Shown: positions 44,289 through 55,760, counted from the first letter of the stretch. The stretch: 64,000 bases of DNA from Tricholoma matsutake (GCA_026075535.2 AP026547.1:8246001-8310000), one strand, 5' to 3'. A program made the numbers and translations. The notes: generated from the letters alone by a model not told the origin.

Positions 44289-45415
44289 TAGGGATCTGCA
44301 TGGGTTTGGCGACCCATGCAGGTTGATGGGTATGGGTACTCACAGGTATGGGTATGGGTCACAGCTAGGGTACCTGTGGACCCACACCCAACCCGCCGCC
44401 ATAGGTGCAGCAGGATGTTGCTTCAGTAGAATATATTTACAAGTCACATCACCACATTGATTGTGGGACGTGGCCATACATTTACAAGTTGATTATTATA
44501 CTATCATCTATCTACAGTAAGTACCACAAAGGGGGCAGAGCCCTAGGTGAGAGGTGATGAAGGAGTATACCACTTATATATGTTCACTTTGTTGTGACAT
44601 GTTTGTGTAAGTAAACGAGACACGTTGACATGTCACAGTATTGACGCATTGAACCTACCACTGCACTACCACAACCACCACCACCACCCTCCTCCTTGGC
44701 CTCTACAACAACATCATTTTTTTCTTCTATTCTTTTTTGTTTTATCTACTAATGATCAGATTTTTTATTCAGGATATTAAACTACATTCATAGAGATACC
44801 CACCGCTGTGAGCAACTGCTCATGGGGTGGGAATGGGTGCCACTTCAAAATGGCAAGACAATGGCAATGCCACCACCATGCCAAACAGAATGACAATGGA
44901 ATGATGGGCCCGCAGGAGATGACTGAGGGGGAAACAATGAGGAGGAGGCAAAGCAAGGGAAAAAAAGGCCCAAGGGTAAGTTTTTTTTTACTCCTGTTTC
45001 ATTATTTTGATTCTACTGCTAACAATATTTTTTTGGTACTAACTAAAATACTACGACAATGATGATGACAGGACAATGAAGCCGACCAGCACCTGCCACC
45101 ACTGTTGCGAGCCCCTGCTCACAAGGTGGATCACAGGTGCTCGACAACATGGGGAGAGGACAGGGGACATGCGTCTCCTGGACAGTTTCTTTTTTTCTTT
45201 TTCTTTTTCTTTTTCTTTTTCTTTCTTCATTTCTCTGGGCCGTGATCCACCCCACACCTACAAGTGCCTGCTTGTAGGGTGGTTTGATAATTGTAGTTAA
45301 TTATATAATTAAATATATGTATTTTTGTTACCTAGACCCCTGACAAAACCCATAGACGTGGGTATGGGTACAGGTACACTCAAAAGTACCCACGGGTTAC
45401 CCATGCCATTGCCTA
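44289..45415. mobile_element. hAT-type miniature element 1
   Basis: 1127 bp without transposase. Terminal repeats are TAGGGATCTGCATGGGT and, inverted, TAGGCAATGGCATGGGT, flanked by an exact 8-bp duplication ACTACTGT (44281-44288 and 45416-45423). An 8-bp duplication and TAGGG-type ends are the hAT signature. Inside are TATGGGTATGGGT words near both ends and a CTTTT microsatellite at about 45187-45225. A transposase in trans, perhaps of the type at 54.1 kb, would have moved it. Confidence 0.85.
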
Positions 45416-45423
45416 ACTACTGT

Positions 45424-45951
45424 TCTATGCCACTCAGGCTTTCAGAGTCTTCCTTCCAAGCAAGTTGAACTTGTAGTTGAAACAATGTGTTGGAGCTGCA
45501 GTACAACATAGGATGAGCAAGTACAAGTGCATACAAAATGAGCTGGATCTGGAAGAAAAAAAAACAATCCATAAACTTGAAATGAAGACCCAACCAGCAA
45601 TGCAATGACAACTACTTCTGAACCTGAACAGGTTCCTGCTTGAACTATCAGGGGGAACCATAAGCAGAAAGCATGAAATAAATAATGTGTGTGGTTATAC
45701 ATGAACAGTGGGAAGATGAGGTTGGAATGAAAAAAAAAAAGTGCTGCTTTTTACTGTGTCTGAAAGATGGGAGACAGTACTTGCACAGGAAAAACAAAAC
45801 TCTGAAAAGCTCATTCAACAAGATAATAAGCATCATATACAACCCAAAGGCCTCCATGCAGGTTTCAACCATTCATTCAACTCGGTGGTCAGACAGAAGT
45901 TGGCTAAAATTGGCTATAGCAGATGGTTGGGATTGAAAAAGATAAAAATGC
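45424..45951. other. Spacer, no gene recognised
   Basis: Short frames with T-rich or K-rich runs only; it is the 3' flank of the deaminase-like pseudogene. Confidence 0.35.
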
Positions 45952-48474
45952 TTACCTATGGAGGAATTCAATGTCCTCCTTGTCAGGGTCTGGTATTGAT
46001 ACACTGCTACTGGCAGTTTTGATGCTCATGTTACTTTCGTGAGAGAGGTTATGGGTGTGTTCACGGCCAGTGTTCACCAATGAGTCATGGGCATCGAGGA
46101 TTTCAAGTTGCTGATATACAAAAAGTTGAAATTTCTGTATCACCACCTCCAAAATATCATGAGGCAGCCACTCTGGCAATTCCACATCGTAAAGATTGGC
46201 ATGATGACCATGGTCTTCAAATGCCTGATCTGAGATATCCTCAATTTTGATGAGTTTTATCAACTCCCAGCAAACAGGACAGCATAGCTTTGACACTGAA
46301 ATCCATTGATCATGAAACTTCAGTCTCTGTACAATAAGTTAAAATAATGAATTTAAACCTCAAGGTAAGTGGATCAAGTACCTGGCTAAGCTCTTTAGAT
46401 TTGGGCTCGTCCTTCTCTTCCAAAGTCACTACATTACAGTAGGCAAGGAAAGCAGCCAAAATAGCCTCGCAATGTATGCCTCCAGGAAACTCCAATGATG
46501 ACCATTCTTCACCAGGTTCTGGAATATTGAGAATATCCTAATCTGGTCCATCCAATTGCCACTGGTATCAGCTCCAAGGACATGGTTTTTAACTTTGTGG
46601 ATGTACTTCGCCATTATTATTTTATAGTTCACTGAATGGGCCTTCAATGTGTCCTCGATTAAACCCTCCATGTAGGGCCAGGAACCAATTTTCACCCTAG
46701 AGCAGGGCATAATGAGGAGATTGAGATGGATGGGTTCACTAGGTGGGAGACCACCAACATGTTTCTCCAAGGCATGCTGTGCTGAGAAGTGCCCAACAAA
46801 TGCCATGATCCATTTCCGGACGGTCTGGAAATTGATCATGGTTATGTGAGATCTAGACACCTCTGTCTGCTCCTCGCCTTCCTTGCCATCCTCCCCCTCC
46901 TTGACATCCTCCCCCTCCTTGCCATCCTTGCCTTCCTCATCATCCCCCTCCCCCTCATCCTCCCCCTCCTCCTCATCCTCCCCCTCCTCCTCATCCCCCT
47001 CCTCATCCTTCAAGGCAACTTGGCCAATGCCGCTTGCTGCCCTGCTGACACCATCTGCCACTTTGTCAACTTGGATGTCATCTGCCACTTTGTAGACTCC
47101 ACCCTTACCAATGTACAATGTGGCCCATTTGTTATATTCATCTTTCCTGAACGCTATAGGAGGCAACATCTCAACCAGGAATAGAACTTGGAGATGTTCT
47201 TTTAATGCATTGGAGTGTGCGATGCAGACAAGAGCATTGGCATAGAAAGTGACACCATGCACCAGATTTCACACATCCTTCATAAGTTGCTGGTCATCCT
47301 TCTTGAGTTTGGCCTCCTTCTGGCCATCCTTCTTCCTTGACCTCAGATGCTTCATGGATACCAATGATGATGATTTAGCAGCAATAGCCACTTCCAACCT
47401 CAGAAGGGCACTTGCATAGCCAACCAGGATGGCCAAGAGGAAGTTGTGGAATGTTGTTGCAGTGTCCTTGCAGTATATCTCAAATGAGGCTAATCACTCC
47501 TTGGAGCATAGCACCTCTAAATATTTATCAGCCATGTCCTCCTTGTTCCAGGAGTACTTCACCAAAACTTTCATTCTCAAATCATCCATTGGGTTGAGAT
47601 ATCAAGCCAGTCTCAGGTCATGAACAGGTTTGGTCCACTCATGCTTCTGGATTGACTTCGTCAAGGAGTCGGTTGCTTCATCTAGCATGTGAAGAAGCCC
47701 AAGCAATGACCAATGGAAAATCCGTCATTTCATTCTCTTCCAACACTGCACAATGAGAAAGCGGGAAAAGCACCTGGATTCAGTGGGTCACATGGAAGGC
47801 TTGGAAATCTTGTATGTATTGATATAGGAACATACAGATTCTGTATGGTCTGCCAGTGTAGATTGTCTGACCCCGGATACATGATAAGCAATGAGGAAGT
47901 GATGCCAGGTACCGGTAAAAGCTCACTTTCTCATCAATTTCCAACAATCATCTTGATCAAAGTGAGACCACAAATCTTTGCCTGAAGCCAATCTGATGCC
48001 CTTTGCAGAATTACTGCACTCTGGATTGGCAACAGCAGCAATATTCAGTGTTTGATTGGTGTAAGGAGTAGTGACAAAATAATCATTCTCTTCAGAGTGA
48101 GCTTCTTCTGTGGGCATCACACTGGCCACTACAAGACTTCCACTGGAAGTGTATGCTGTAGCAGCAAGGACTTCTTCATTACACACTAGAATAGTTGTCA
48201 CTGCATCAACCTTTCTGCGGACCAGTAGATTCTGGATGGGAGGAGCATCTGTGGCAGGGAGTATGGTGTTTCCCTGATTGATAGTAGTGAGTAAGTGGAG
48301 AAGAAGGGTGAGATTTTGAAATTTCATATGAAGTGCCAAATTCGAGTCTGAGTCAGGCTCTGCCTGATTAGGAGAGCTTCGAAGTATCTGCACTGAATTG
48401 GTGGTCATTGGAACTGAAATCAAGAGGTGGTGGTACAATGATGGGTTGAGACAATGGACGCTGCTCGGAGTCAC
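45952..48474 (-). pseudogene. Deaminase-fold protein (OTT_1508-like type), decayed
   Basis: Minus-strand segments in order: an N-terminal block (FQNLTLLLHLLTTINQGNTI, then LLVRRKVDAVTTILV) at 48474-47923; a middle part at 47700-47180; an acidic spacer (EEGEDEEEGEDEGEG) near 47000; a block at 46850-46560 with HLNLLIMPCSRVKIGSWPYM; then FPGGIHCEAILAAFLAY near 46470 and SKLCCPVCWELIK near 46290. The H-C-E and C-P-V-C pair is the zinc-binding signature of the nucleotide/nucleic-acid deaminase fold. I recall OTT_1508-like families with these motifs in mushrooms. In-frame stops near 47265 and 47490 and a frame change near 46530 show decay. The substrate is unknown. Confidence 0.6.
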
Positions 48475-49104
48475 TGTTCAAGTTATAAACTGTATACAAA
48501 TGTGAGAAAAGACTCTCAGACTCTCTGCTACCACGAAGCTCCAGTGTTCCTAAGATGGAAATGCACCTGATCTGCCAAGCATAGGGTAGAATCGTGTAGT
48601 AAGAGAGTAGTAAGTATGTGATATATGCATATGATCATGATCTGGTGGCTCCTTATAAGTTATAACATCTGAGTCTCACACTGTCTCATGTATATCACTA
48701 TATCGTGAGATGATATCATTTGCTGCGATGAACCAGAATGCCAGAATCTCTGACTTGGAGTCTTTTCCTCATAACTACATACATATGGAGCGGGTCACCT
48801 AGTGGCCACTACTTTTGTATAGCCGCCAATCTGACTGGCGAATTTTTTTTATAAAGTATGACTGAAAATGAGCATGAGAAGACTATAAGAACACAAGATT
48901 CAATTATTAGCCAAAAAATGGTCAGGAGTACAGTAAAGATTAGGCTGATGGTGTTGACTAGTAATCAGGGGGCCATGGCAACATTGAAAATTTGAACACG
49001 ACAAATCTATGGCTGACCAAAGAAACAGCATAAAGCCAGCAGAATGAGCTCATGCTGGGAAAATCTTGCACAACAATTTGATGCTTAGTAATTTAGTAAA
49101 AGTG
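48475..49104. other. Spacer, no gene recognised
   Basis: AT-rich, with no long frame. Part of it should be 5' sequence of the Copia whose end follows, but I cannot recognise any. Confidence 0.3.
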
Positions 49105-49482
49105 TCGATACCTGGGCAGTGCATAAACAAAAAACTGTTGTGGCCTCCTCTTGTGAAGCAGAGTACATGGCCACATTTGAAAGCATGCAAGAATGCATAT
49201 GGCTTTGCACACTCCTCAAAGCCATTGGACACGACATCATGCAAACACCTACCACCATGCTATGCAACAATAATGCAGTGATTAATCTATCAGAAGATCC
49301 CTTACTCCATGCATGTGTCAAACATGTCAACATCAAATACCACTTTCTCCATGAACACATCCAATCCAAAGAAATTGCAATACAATACATTCACACCAAG
49401 AACAACATTGCAGATATGTTTACTAAAGCACTACCAGCACCACTATTCAGTTGCCTTCGCTCCCTGCTTGGTCTCCAATAAT
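49105..49482 (+). pseudogene. Copia RNase H, C-terminal end of pol
   Basis: Reads TWAVHKQKTVVASSCEAEYM, then ATFESMQECIWLCTLL, LCNNNAVINLSEDPL, KHVNIKYHFLHEHI and NNIADMFTKALP, the standard end of Copia pol, finishing at a stop near 49480. Upstream pol (integrase, reverse transcriptase) is missing. It lies in the correct place and orientation for the 3' LTR at 49526. Confidence 0.85.
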
Positions 49483-49498
49483 GTTCCAGGTTTCCATG

Positions 49499-49525
49499 TG
49501 AGGAGGAGTTTGTGGTGAGGAGGAG
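49499..49525 (+). promoter_or_regulatory. Copia polypurine tract
   Basis: A purine-rich run ending GGTGAGGAGGAG abuts the 3' LTR, as expected for the plus-strand primer. Confidence 0.6.
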
Positions 49526-49844
49526 TGTTAGGACTGATGGGCACCACAAACACCCTTTGTGTGTGTCAATCATTTTGGTATGCTGCCCTTTCTTTACTCA
49601 TCTGACAAAGACTCTTTATCAAATTACTTATATATTCCCTCCTACCTATATGTGCACCCTCAGTCACTTATACACAGTGCTGAGGGTGAGCCACTTTATT
49701 TTTCTTTACACATGAACTATTACTGATTGTACCGTAGTCTAATCTGTGTTATCTTACGTATGATCTTATCAATACAGTCACTTATACACAGTGCTGAGGT
49801 CTAATCTGTGTTATCTTAGTCAATCTACGGTATTGATTCTAACA
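49526..49844 (+). repeat. 3' LTR of a plus-strand Copia
   Basis: 319 bp, TGTTAG...CTAACA. It holds CAGTCACTTATACACAGTGCTGAGG twice; the LTR at 19136 has one copy, as if the segment between had been lost by recombination. The following five bases are ATTTG, the same as those preceding the LTR at 19136. Confidence 0.85.
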
Positions 49845-51004
49845 ATTTGCATCTGTTTGTTTACCTCACATGGGTTTCATTTTACATGTTCTTGTTTATA
49901 TGTTTACACTTGTGACATTCAACCACAATGTTGCTGCCTCCCACCTCCCTGCCCATGTTGACCACAGAAGAATGAAACAGGTGGGTTCAGCCATGCCACA
50001 TCGCACACAACATGGGGCCAAACGACATCTACCATCATTTGGGCCCCAGGTAAACTGTTTTTTATGTTTCTTTCATTCTTTTTATAACTAACTTTTTTAT
50101 TTTGTTTTTACCCTTTGCTACACCAAGACAGCAACACCGCAATCCACAACAATTACAACAGGTATGTGCCATGTCACCCCGGCACTGCTATGTCACTAAC
50201 AAACAGCTAAATGATGACCAACCAAGTGCCTGCTTTCAGCCTCACAAGCCCTGCTTGTGGGGTGGATTGCTGGTGTGATGATGGCAAATGGTAGGGCTAG
50301 GGAGCAACAGCAACAAATGGCAAGGCTGGTGAGTGACAATGATGGACAGCGCGGCCAGAGAACAACAATGACAAATGGACCAACAACACCAGATGGCAAC
50401 ACTGACAACAAAGGACATGCTGCAGCACCTAGTGCCACCACGTCACCACTAATAACCTCCCTTGAAACAGGTAATGATGAGCCAGCACCTGCCTGCAGCA
50501 GCTTGCAGGGGGGATTGTGGGTGCTAATGGCTATGTCATTCTGACAACGGGAGATAGCAATGACAATGACAATGACCAACTGACACCCTGCACTGTACAA
50601 TGACCACTCACCACCATCTGCTTGCCACCTCACTGTGACCACACCCCCCTCACTTGCAAACGTGAGGTTTTTTTTTTGTTTCTCCATGCTGTCTGCCACC
50701 TCATGCCACCCTCACTCACAAATGTGAGGAGGGACTAATTTATTTTTTAGTTTACTGTACCAGGTCAGGAAGTGGGCCACCCTGTCTAGTGGGCCACTTG
50801 GCACTTTTCTGATGAATGATGCCACTTACTGCTAATCTGTTAGGTGCCAAAGGAGTACCTGTAGGGGACACATCTACAGCAGAAAACTGCAGCTGAAGTC
50901 ATGTGATAGTGGTTTCTAAAAATATGCCTGAAGATCAGGGATAGCCCTGAAATGCTGGTTTTCTTAAAAGGCATGTGATATTGAAATCATGGGATGTAGG
51001 CTGT
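49845..51004. other. Repeat-rich spacer, no gene
   Basis: Low-complexity sequence with GCCACC, AACAAC and TGACAATGACAATG words. It has small inverted motifs such as CAAGCCCTGCTTGTGGGG near 50245 and CCTCACTTGCAAACGTGAGG near 50648. These resemble motifs in the miniature elements and in the minisatellite at 51.7 kb. Open frames here are by-products of the repeats. Confidence 0.4.
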
Positions 51005-51290
51005 AATTTACCCTCCCCCACCTATTCCAATTGGAGTCCAGTTATTCTGGTCAGAGTCCAGTTATTCCGATTGGAGTCTTATTCCGGTTATTCCAACCAA
51101 ATTCTGGTTACTCCAGATGCTCAACTTAGAGTATATACCCTAATGGATAGTCAAATTTCAAGTCTTAAGTTGTCAAAGTGCCTACAAAATATATTTGTGC
51201 AGAGTAAGGATTGAACTCAAGACATCTTGATTAGAGTGATCACATGACAAACCAAACATGTGTGCTTAACTAGTTGAGCCACAGGAGAAT
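51005..51290 (-). repeat. SINE-like element, minus orientation
   Basis: Reversed, it starts with a tRNA-like head GTGGCTCAACTAGTTAAGCA (A-box-like) and GAGTTCAATCC (B-box-like). It ends with a tail rich in GGAAT/ATTCC words and AGGTGGGGGAGGGTA. The partner at 52690-53000 has the same layout. Pol III promoter function is inferred only. Confidence 0.5.
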
Positions 51291-51359
51291 TATTAGTTAG
51301 TAATATAAGGTTTATTCATGACACTCTAATTTTTTTCAAAGTAGTTAAGATCAAATTTT

Positions 51360-51660
51360 TTAATTAACCACATCCCTCACATTGAATGCGAGGGAGTGGG
51401 GATGATTGTGATTACATACATAAACAAAAAATCCTCCCTCTCACAAGATGCGAGAGGGGTTTTTATTTATATATATAAAAACCTAACCCCTCACATTCAG
51501 TGCGAGGGGGAAGGTAAAAACATGAAGAAAAAAATCCCTCCCCCATGCAAAATGGGGGAGGGGGGGCACAATACTAATAAATAACTAAAAGTACAAAAAA
51601 CATCCCTCCCCATGCAAAGTGTGGGGGAGGGGGAGGGGGAGGGGATGCGACCCTGCTGTG
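51360..51660. repeat. Hairpin-rich low-complexity stretch
   Basis: Repeated short inverted motifs such as CCCTCACATTGAATGCGAGGG and CCCTCTCACAAGATGCGAGAGGGG (read in parts) alternate with poly-A runs. No gene. Confidence 0.5.
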
Positions 51661-51676
51661 CTAGATGTGTTGTCTG

Positions 51677-51990
51677 TCATTCCACCCATGATCCACCCCA
51701 GATCCACCCCATGAGCAGTTGCTTGTGAGGCTGGGGGCAGGTGGTGTGTTGTTGTTGCCTCCTGTCCCTGTGCCTGGGTGTTGTTCCACCCATGTTCCAC
51801 CCCACAAGCAGTTGCTCATGAGGCTGGGGGTGGGTGGGTTGTCATCATTGTCATTCCACCCACGATCCACCCCACGAGCAGTTGCTCATGAGGCTGGGGG
51901 TGGGTGGGTTGTCATCATTGTCATTCCACCCATGATCCACCCCACAAGCAGTTGCTCATGAGGCTGGGGGTGGGTGGTGTGTCATCATCT
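51677..51990. repeat. Minisatellite, about 70 bp x 4
   Basis: Units start TCATTCCACCCA.GATCCACC at 51677, 51781, 51851 and 51921. Each holds the near-palindrome GAGCAGTTGCTC followed by ATGAGGCTGGGGGTGGG. A poly-G run follows at 52079-52097. Confidence 0.75.
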
Positions 51991-52099
51991 CCTGTCCCTG
52001 CACCTGGGTGGGTGGTGCATCCTCATTCATCGCCATCGTCCCCCATTTGGATTTCTGTTTTTTTCTTTTTTTTTTTTTGGGGGGGGGGGGGGGGGGTTT

Positions 52100-52680
52100 G
52101 GGCACATCAGTGTGACATGGCATGAGTACGGAGGTTGGTGGGTGCTTACTAGGCAGGTACCCCCCTTCTGGGGTCTCCTGGCATACCTCTGCACCCTCCT
52201 AGCCCATGTAGACAGCTTCACATCCCATTCGAATGGGGAGGAGGGAATTGGGTGGGCATGGGCATGGGTTGCACGTTTTTCATTGTGGCAGGTTGTCCCT
52301 GGTAGTATACAACCTAAAAAGCAATAAAATACAATTAGTTGATTGATAAAACAAAAAAGCAAAAACAGAAAAAAAAGAAAAACTTATCTATGGCCCAAAT
52401 GACAGTTGCCATTGTTTGGGCCCATGTTCCATCCAGTCAGCTCATTTGAAGGTGGTGGTGATGGTGGGAGTGGGTGTGGGAGTGCTGGTGGCAGGTCCAC
52501 ACACAGTGGTGGTAGAGTGGAGAGGAGGAGGAGGTGGCATTGACGACGGTGGGGGTGATGGTTGTGAGCTGGCAGTCACATGTCATGTGTCATGCAATAT
52601 GCATGTATGCATATTCTGTTAATGGCTGCAGTTAAGTATGCACCTTGGTTGGGTAATAAAGGTATTAAATGTATGTAGAG
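52100..52680. other. Spacer, no gene recognised
   Basis: GT-rich low-complexity sequence between the minisatellite and the second SINE-like unit; only motif-free frames. Confidence 0.35.
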
Positions 52681-52689
52681 AAATAATTA

Positions 52690-53000
52690 CTTGGTAGCTC
52701 AGTGTTTAAGCATGCTGTTATGTGTGTAGACCCAAGGTTGAGTGTTCAATTCTTGTTGTACATCGAATGTTTATTTGGGAAAGCATGTGCATTGGTTATT
52801 CCAGTTATTCCAGTTAGTCTGGTTGTGATGAGTCTGGTCAGATTCTGGGGATTCTGGGTGTAAATTTGATGCCTATTCTGACTGGAATCGTGCTGCATAG
52901 GGAGAACTACATACAAAAAAAGTTCCACCAGATTCCAGAAATTCCAGAAATTCCAGCCTGACAAACCGGAATCCAACTGGAATAGGTGGGGGAGTGTAAT
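52690..53000 (+). repeat. SINE-like element, plus orientation
   Basis: Head TTGGTAGCTCAGTGTTTAAG (A-box-like) then GAGTGTTCAATTC (B-box-like), followed by ATTCC/GGAAT words and the tail TGGAATAGGTGGGGGAGTGTA. Inverted relative to 51005-51290, so the 2-kb interval has inverted arms of about 300 bp. Confidence 0.5.
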
Positions 53001-53374
53001 GTACTCCATGAACTCAAACTTTTATCATGTTAAAAAAAGGAACAGAGCCCATGGGTACAAGTGCTCAAAGAGCACGACTACAATACATCAAAGTATATAA
53101 GCTACCATCAATATGAGCATATGATAGGAGTAAGTGAAGAATCAGATGTAATCACACTTTAACCAAAATCCCACCATTTACAAGTTTATTTCAATACTTA
53201 CATCAGCATAGCTACTTATTGGTGAGACAGACCTCATCTCATACTGACTAATAGGTGTAGTACACATATGATATTCAAAGTTTTCCAGTCCATTTTTTGA
53301 CCATGTGGGGGACCTACTTTTCTTTTATCATGACAAAGTCCCCTGATTGATACCTGACTCAGATCTCTGCCTTC

Positions 53375-53917
53375 TTCAATACCATATCTCCACTCTTCCT
53401 CCTGTTATAAATAACAGTGATTGCCTCATGGATAGAGGGACTTATCAAATTTAGAGCATAGTAAAATGCCCTCTCCTTTAGTCTTTTGCACAAATCATTC
53501 AACTTCTCTGTCTCCTGGGGATCAAACTCTTCCATTATTTTGTTGACAATTAATGAAAGAGGACTGAGATCTCTAAGAAACTCTGTGGTGAAGTTGAATT
53601 GGTTTGAACCAGAGGCAATGTTGAATAATGAGTATGAGAAAACCAGCCTGGTTTTGTTTCCTCTGACATTTTTGTGCTTTGTACTTTAGTCAAAATCTTT
53701 ATTGAACTAAATGTAAAGTTAGAAACATTATCTGGTGTCCTGTGGTGTGTCTTGCCTTACATAGGTGTACCACTCTGCATAGAAGGTTCTTCATGTTCTT
53801 CCAGTGCTTGTGGGGCTCAGTATCGACCCATTCTCCATGGGTTTTGTCTTTCACTGTCAACTTTCCCTTTTTGGCATAATTTAAAGAAGCTTCTACAAGA
53901 TATGTTTTTGTACACAA
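53375..53917 (-). pseudogene. Unrecognised coding-like remnant
   Basis: Two minus-strand segments look protein-like: 53917-53720 (AKKGKLTVKDKTHGEWVDTE...) and 53690-53375 (SNQFNFTTEFLRDLSPLSLI, NKIMEEFDPQETEKL, AFYYALNLISPSIHEAITVI). They may be exons of one gene separated by a short intron near 53700. There is no start codon in the second and no family I recognise. Confidence 0.3.
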
Positions 53918-54135
53918 TTATAAACATACAATATTATAGCTCATGGACACTAAAATCATTTCTCCTAGAAGTTCTGGTTAGTGTTGTTGGCACAGCCTTG
54001 CCATCTCACCTCGCCAAGTTGTGCCAGGTGGTGATCACCACCTGGTGGTTAAAAATTTCCAAATCGGGGTGGCAAGTAGTGGCAAGCATATATTTGAGGC
54101 ACCATTATTGAACCAATGCATGTGGTAGAATTTTA

Positions 54136-54796
54136 GTGCATCAAATACATTATTTGCTCTATGCTACTATGAACAACAAAGGAGGTCATCTGCCTGATGC
54201 ATTTATGTCTCGCCACTTCACAAAGACAGGAGAGAGGAGTGCCAAGACTAGACGGTGGCACATGCGATGCAATTACTATCCAGCCACTGCACCACTTATT
54301 GAACATCATGATGTACAGTGTATAAAACACCTGTCTGATGCCAATAGTTGCCCAAATGTGCCCAATGATGAGACACCAGGGGCAGGACCAGCACAGAAAA
54401 AAGCAAGAGGGCCCACAGGACAGGTAGTTGTGATGAAGAAAGGGAAGACATCAGGATTAGATGCATTCCTTGATTGGGCAATGAGTCCAGATGAAGTTGA
54501 CAGGGCGAATATTCAGCTATTGAGGTATGAAATCAACAATTGAATCAATAACAAACAGATCCTACATCTTTTCACAGATTTCTAATACATGCCAACATCT
54601 CTTTCCAGGCATTTGAGAGCCCATTCTTCCTTAAATGGGTGTTTGGCATCCAACCATCTTATGATCTGGGATTGCGATATGTTTTGATGGAGAGATACCT
54701 TCCTGCAGAGGAACAATGGGCAATCCTGGAGGACCTTGAGAGGCTGAAGAGAAGGAATAACATGATGTTTCTGCTTGATGGATGGGATGATGCAAC
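54136..54796 (+). pseudogene. hAT-type transposase, N-terminal part
   Basis: Starts at 54136 or at the ATG near 54166. It has a BED-finger-like region (WHMRCNYYPA...EHHDVQCIKHLSD, one expected Cys now Tyr), then a linker. A 53-bp intron (54525-54577, GTATG to CACAG) joins IQLLR to FLIHANISFQAFESPFFLKW. The frame continues to LLDGWDDATWR, where an 8-bp duplication marks insertion of a miniature element. The transposase resumes at 62205. It would bind the ends of hAT elements and cut them. Confidence 0.75.
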
Positions 54797-55078
54797 GTGG
54801 AGGATAAGGCATGACTCAGGTATGGGTAACACCGTGTGTTTCTGCTTATGGGTACACACAGGTATGGGTATGGGTTTGGATTTCTGTACCTGAGGCAAAA
54901 CCACACCCATACCCATGGTTTTACAGGTTTAGTGAGTACTGTACCTGAGGTCCGATCATTGGGTCATGTGCTGACTTTGTTGATCAATATCAACAATGCT
55001 CACACTTTTCCCATCACTACTCTCTGCCTCCACACCTCTGGGCAACAACCAACACCTCTGGATGACAATAACGGCCCC

Positions 55079-55222
55079 CTCTCATCAACAACAGCCCCCT
55101 CTCATCAACAACAGCCCCCTCTCATCAACAACAGCCCCCTCTCATCAACAACAGCCCCCTCTCATCAACAACAGCCCCCTCTCATCAACAACAGCCCCCT
55201 CTCATCAACAACAGCCCCCTCT
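55079..55222. repeat. 20-bp tandem array
   Basis: CTCATCAACAACAGCCCCCT repeated about seven times with almost no variation, inside miniature element 2. Confidence 0.9.
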
Positions 55223-55246
55223 AGTTGACAATGGCTGTGGCATCAC

Positions 55247-55760
55247 TGCCACCACCCCCTCTCACTCGCAAATGTGAGTCGGGGATGTTTCTGGGTTTGT
55301 TTCACTCAGGAGCGCCACCACATCATGACTACCACCCCCTCTCACTTGCAAACATGAGGTGGGGGTGTTTCTTGTTCTGTTTCTCTTGCAATGGCTGCAA
55401 CATCACAACTACCACCCCCCCTCGCTCACAAACATGAGGTGGGGGTCATTCTCTGTTCATTTCACTCGGGAGCGCCACCATGTCACCACTACCACCCCCT
55501 CTCACTCACAAATGTGAGTTGGGGGTGGTTCTTCATCTGTTTCTCTCACAATGGCTGCCAAGTCACGACCACCACCCCCTCTCGCTCACAAACATGAGGT
55601 GGGGGTGTTTCTTGGTCTGTTTCTCTTGCAATGGCCGCCATGTCACCTCCACCACTGCCCCTCACTCGCAAACATGAGGTGGGGGTAGTTTTCTAACTCA
55701 TGATGGCTGGTACATCACCACTACCACCCCCCCTCACTTGCAATTGCAAGTTGGGGATGG
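55247..55760. repeat. Minisatellite, about 80 bp x 7
   Basis: Units begin ACCACCCCCTCTCACTCGCA at about 55250, 55331, 55410, 55490, 55570, 55650 and 55724. Each includes a small hairpin of the form CTCACTCGCAAATGTGAG. Inside miniature element 2; similar hairpins occur near 50648 and 50715. Confidence 0.75.

Noticed and set aside
46789..47184. Plus-strand Ser/Pro/Leu-rich open frames
   Set aside because: They are the antisense of the acidic Glu/Asp spacer of the minus-strand deaminase-like pseudogene.
51190..51290. A functional tRNA gene on the minus strand
   Set aside because: A- and B-box-like words are present, but no cloverleaf could be drawn and a partner copy with the same body exists, so it is better read as SINE-like.
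55079..55222. Possible CRISPR-like array
   Set aside because: The 20-bp units are directly contiguous with no spacers, in a fungal miniature transposon.
54980..55680. Long open frames over the tandem arrays at 55 kb
   Set aside because: Frames are open because the repeat units lack stops; the proteins are low-complexity repeats.
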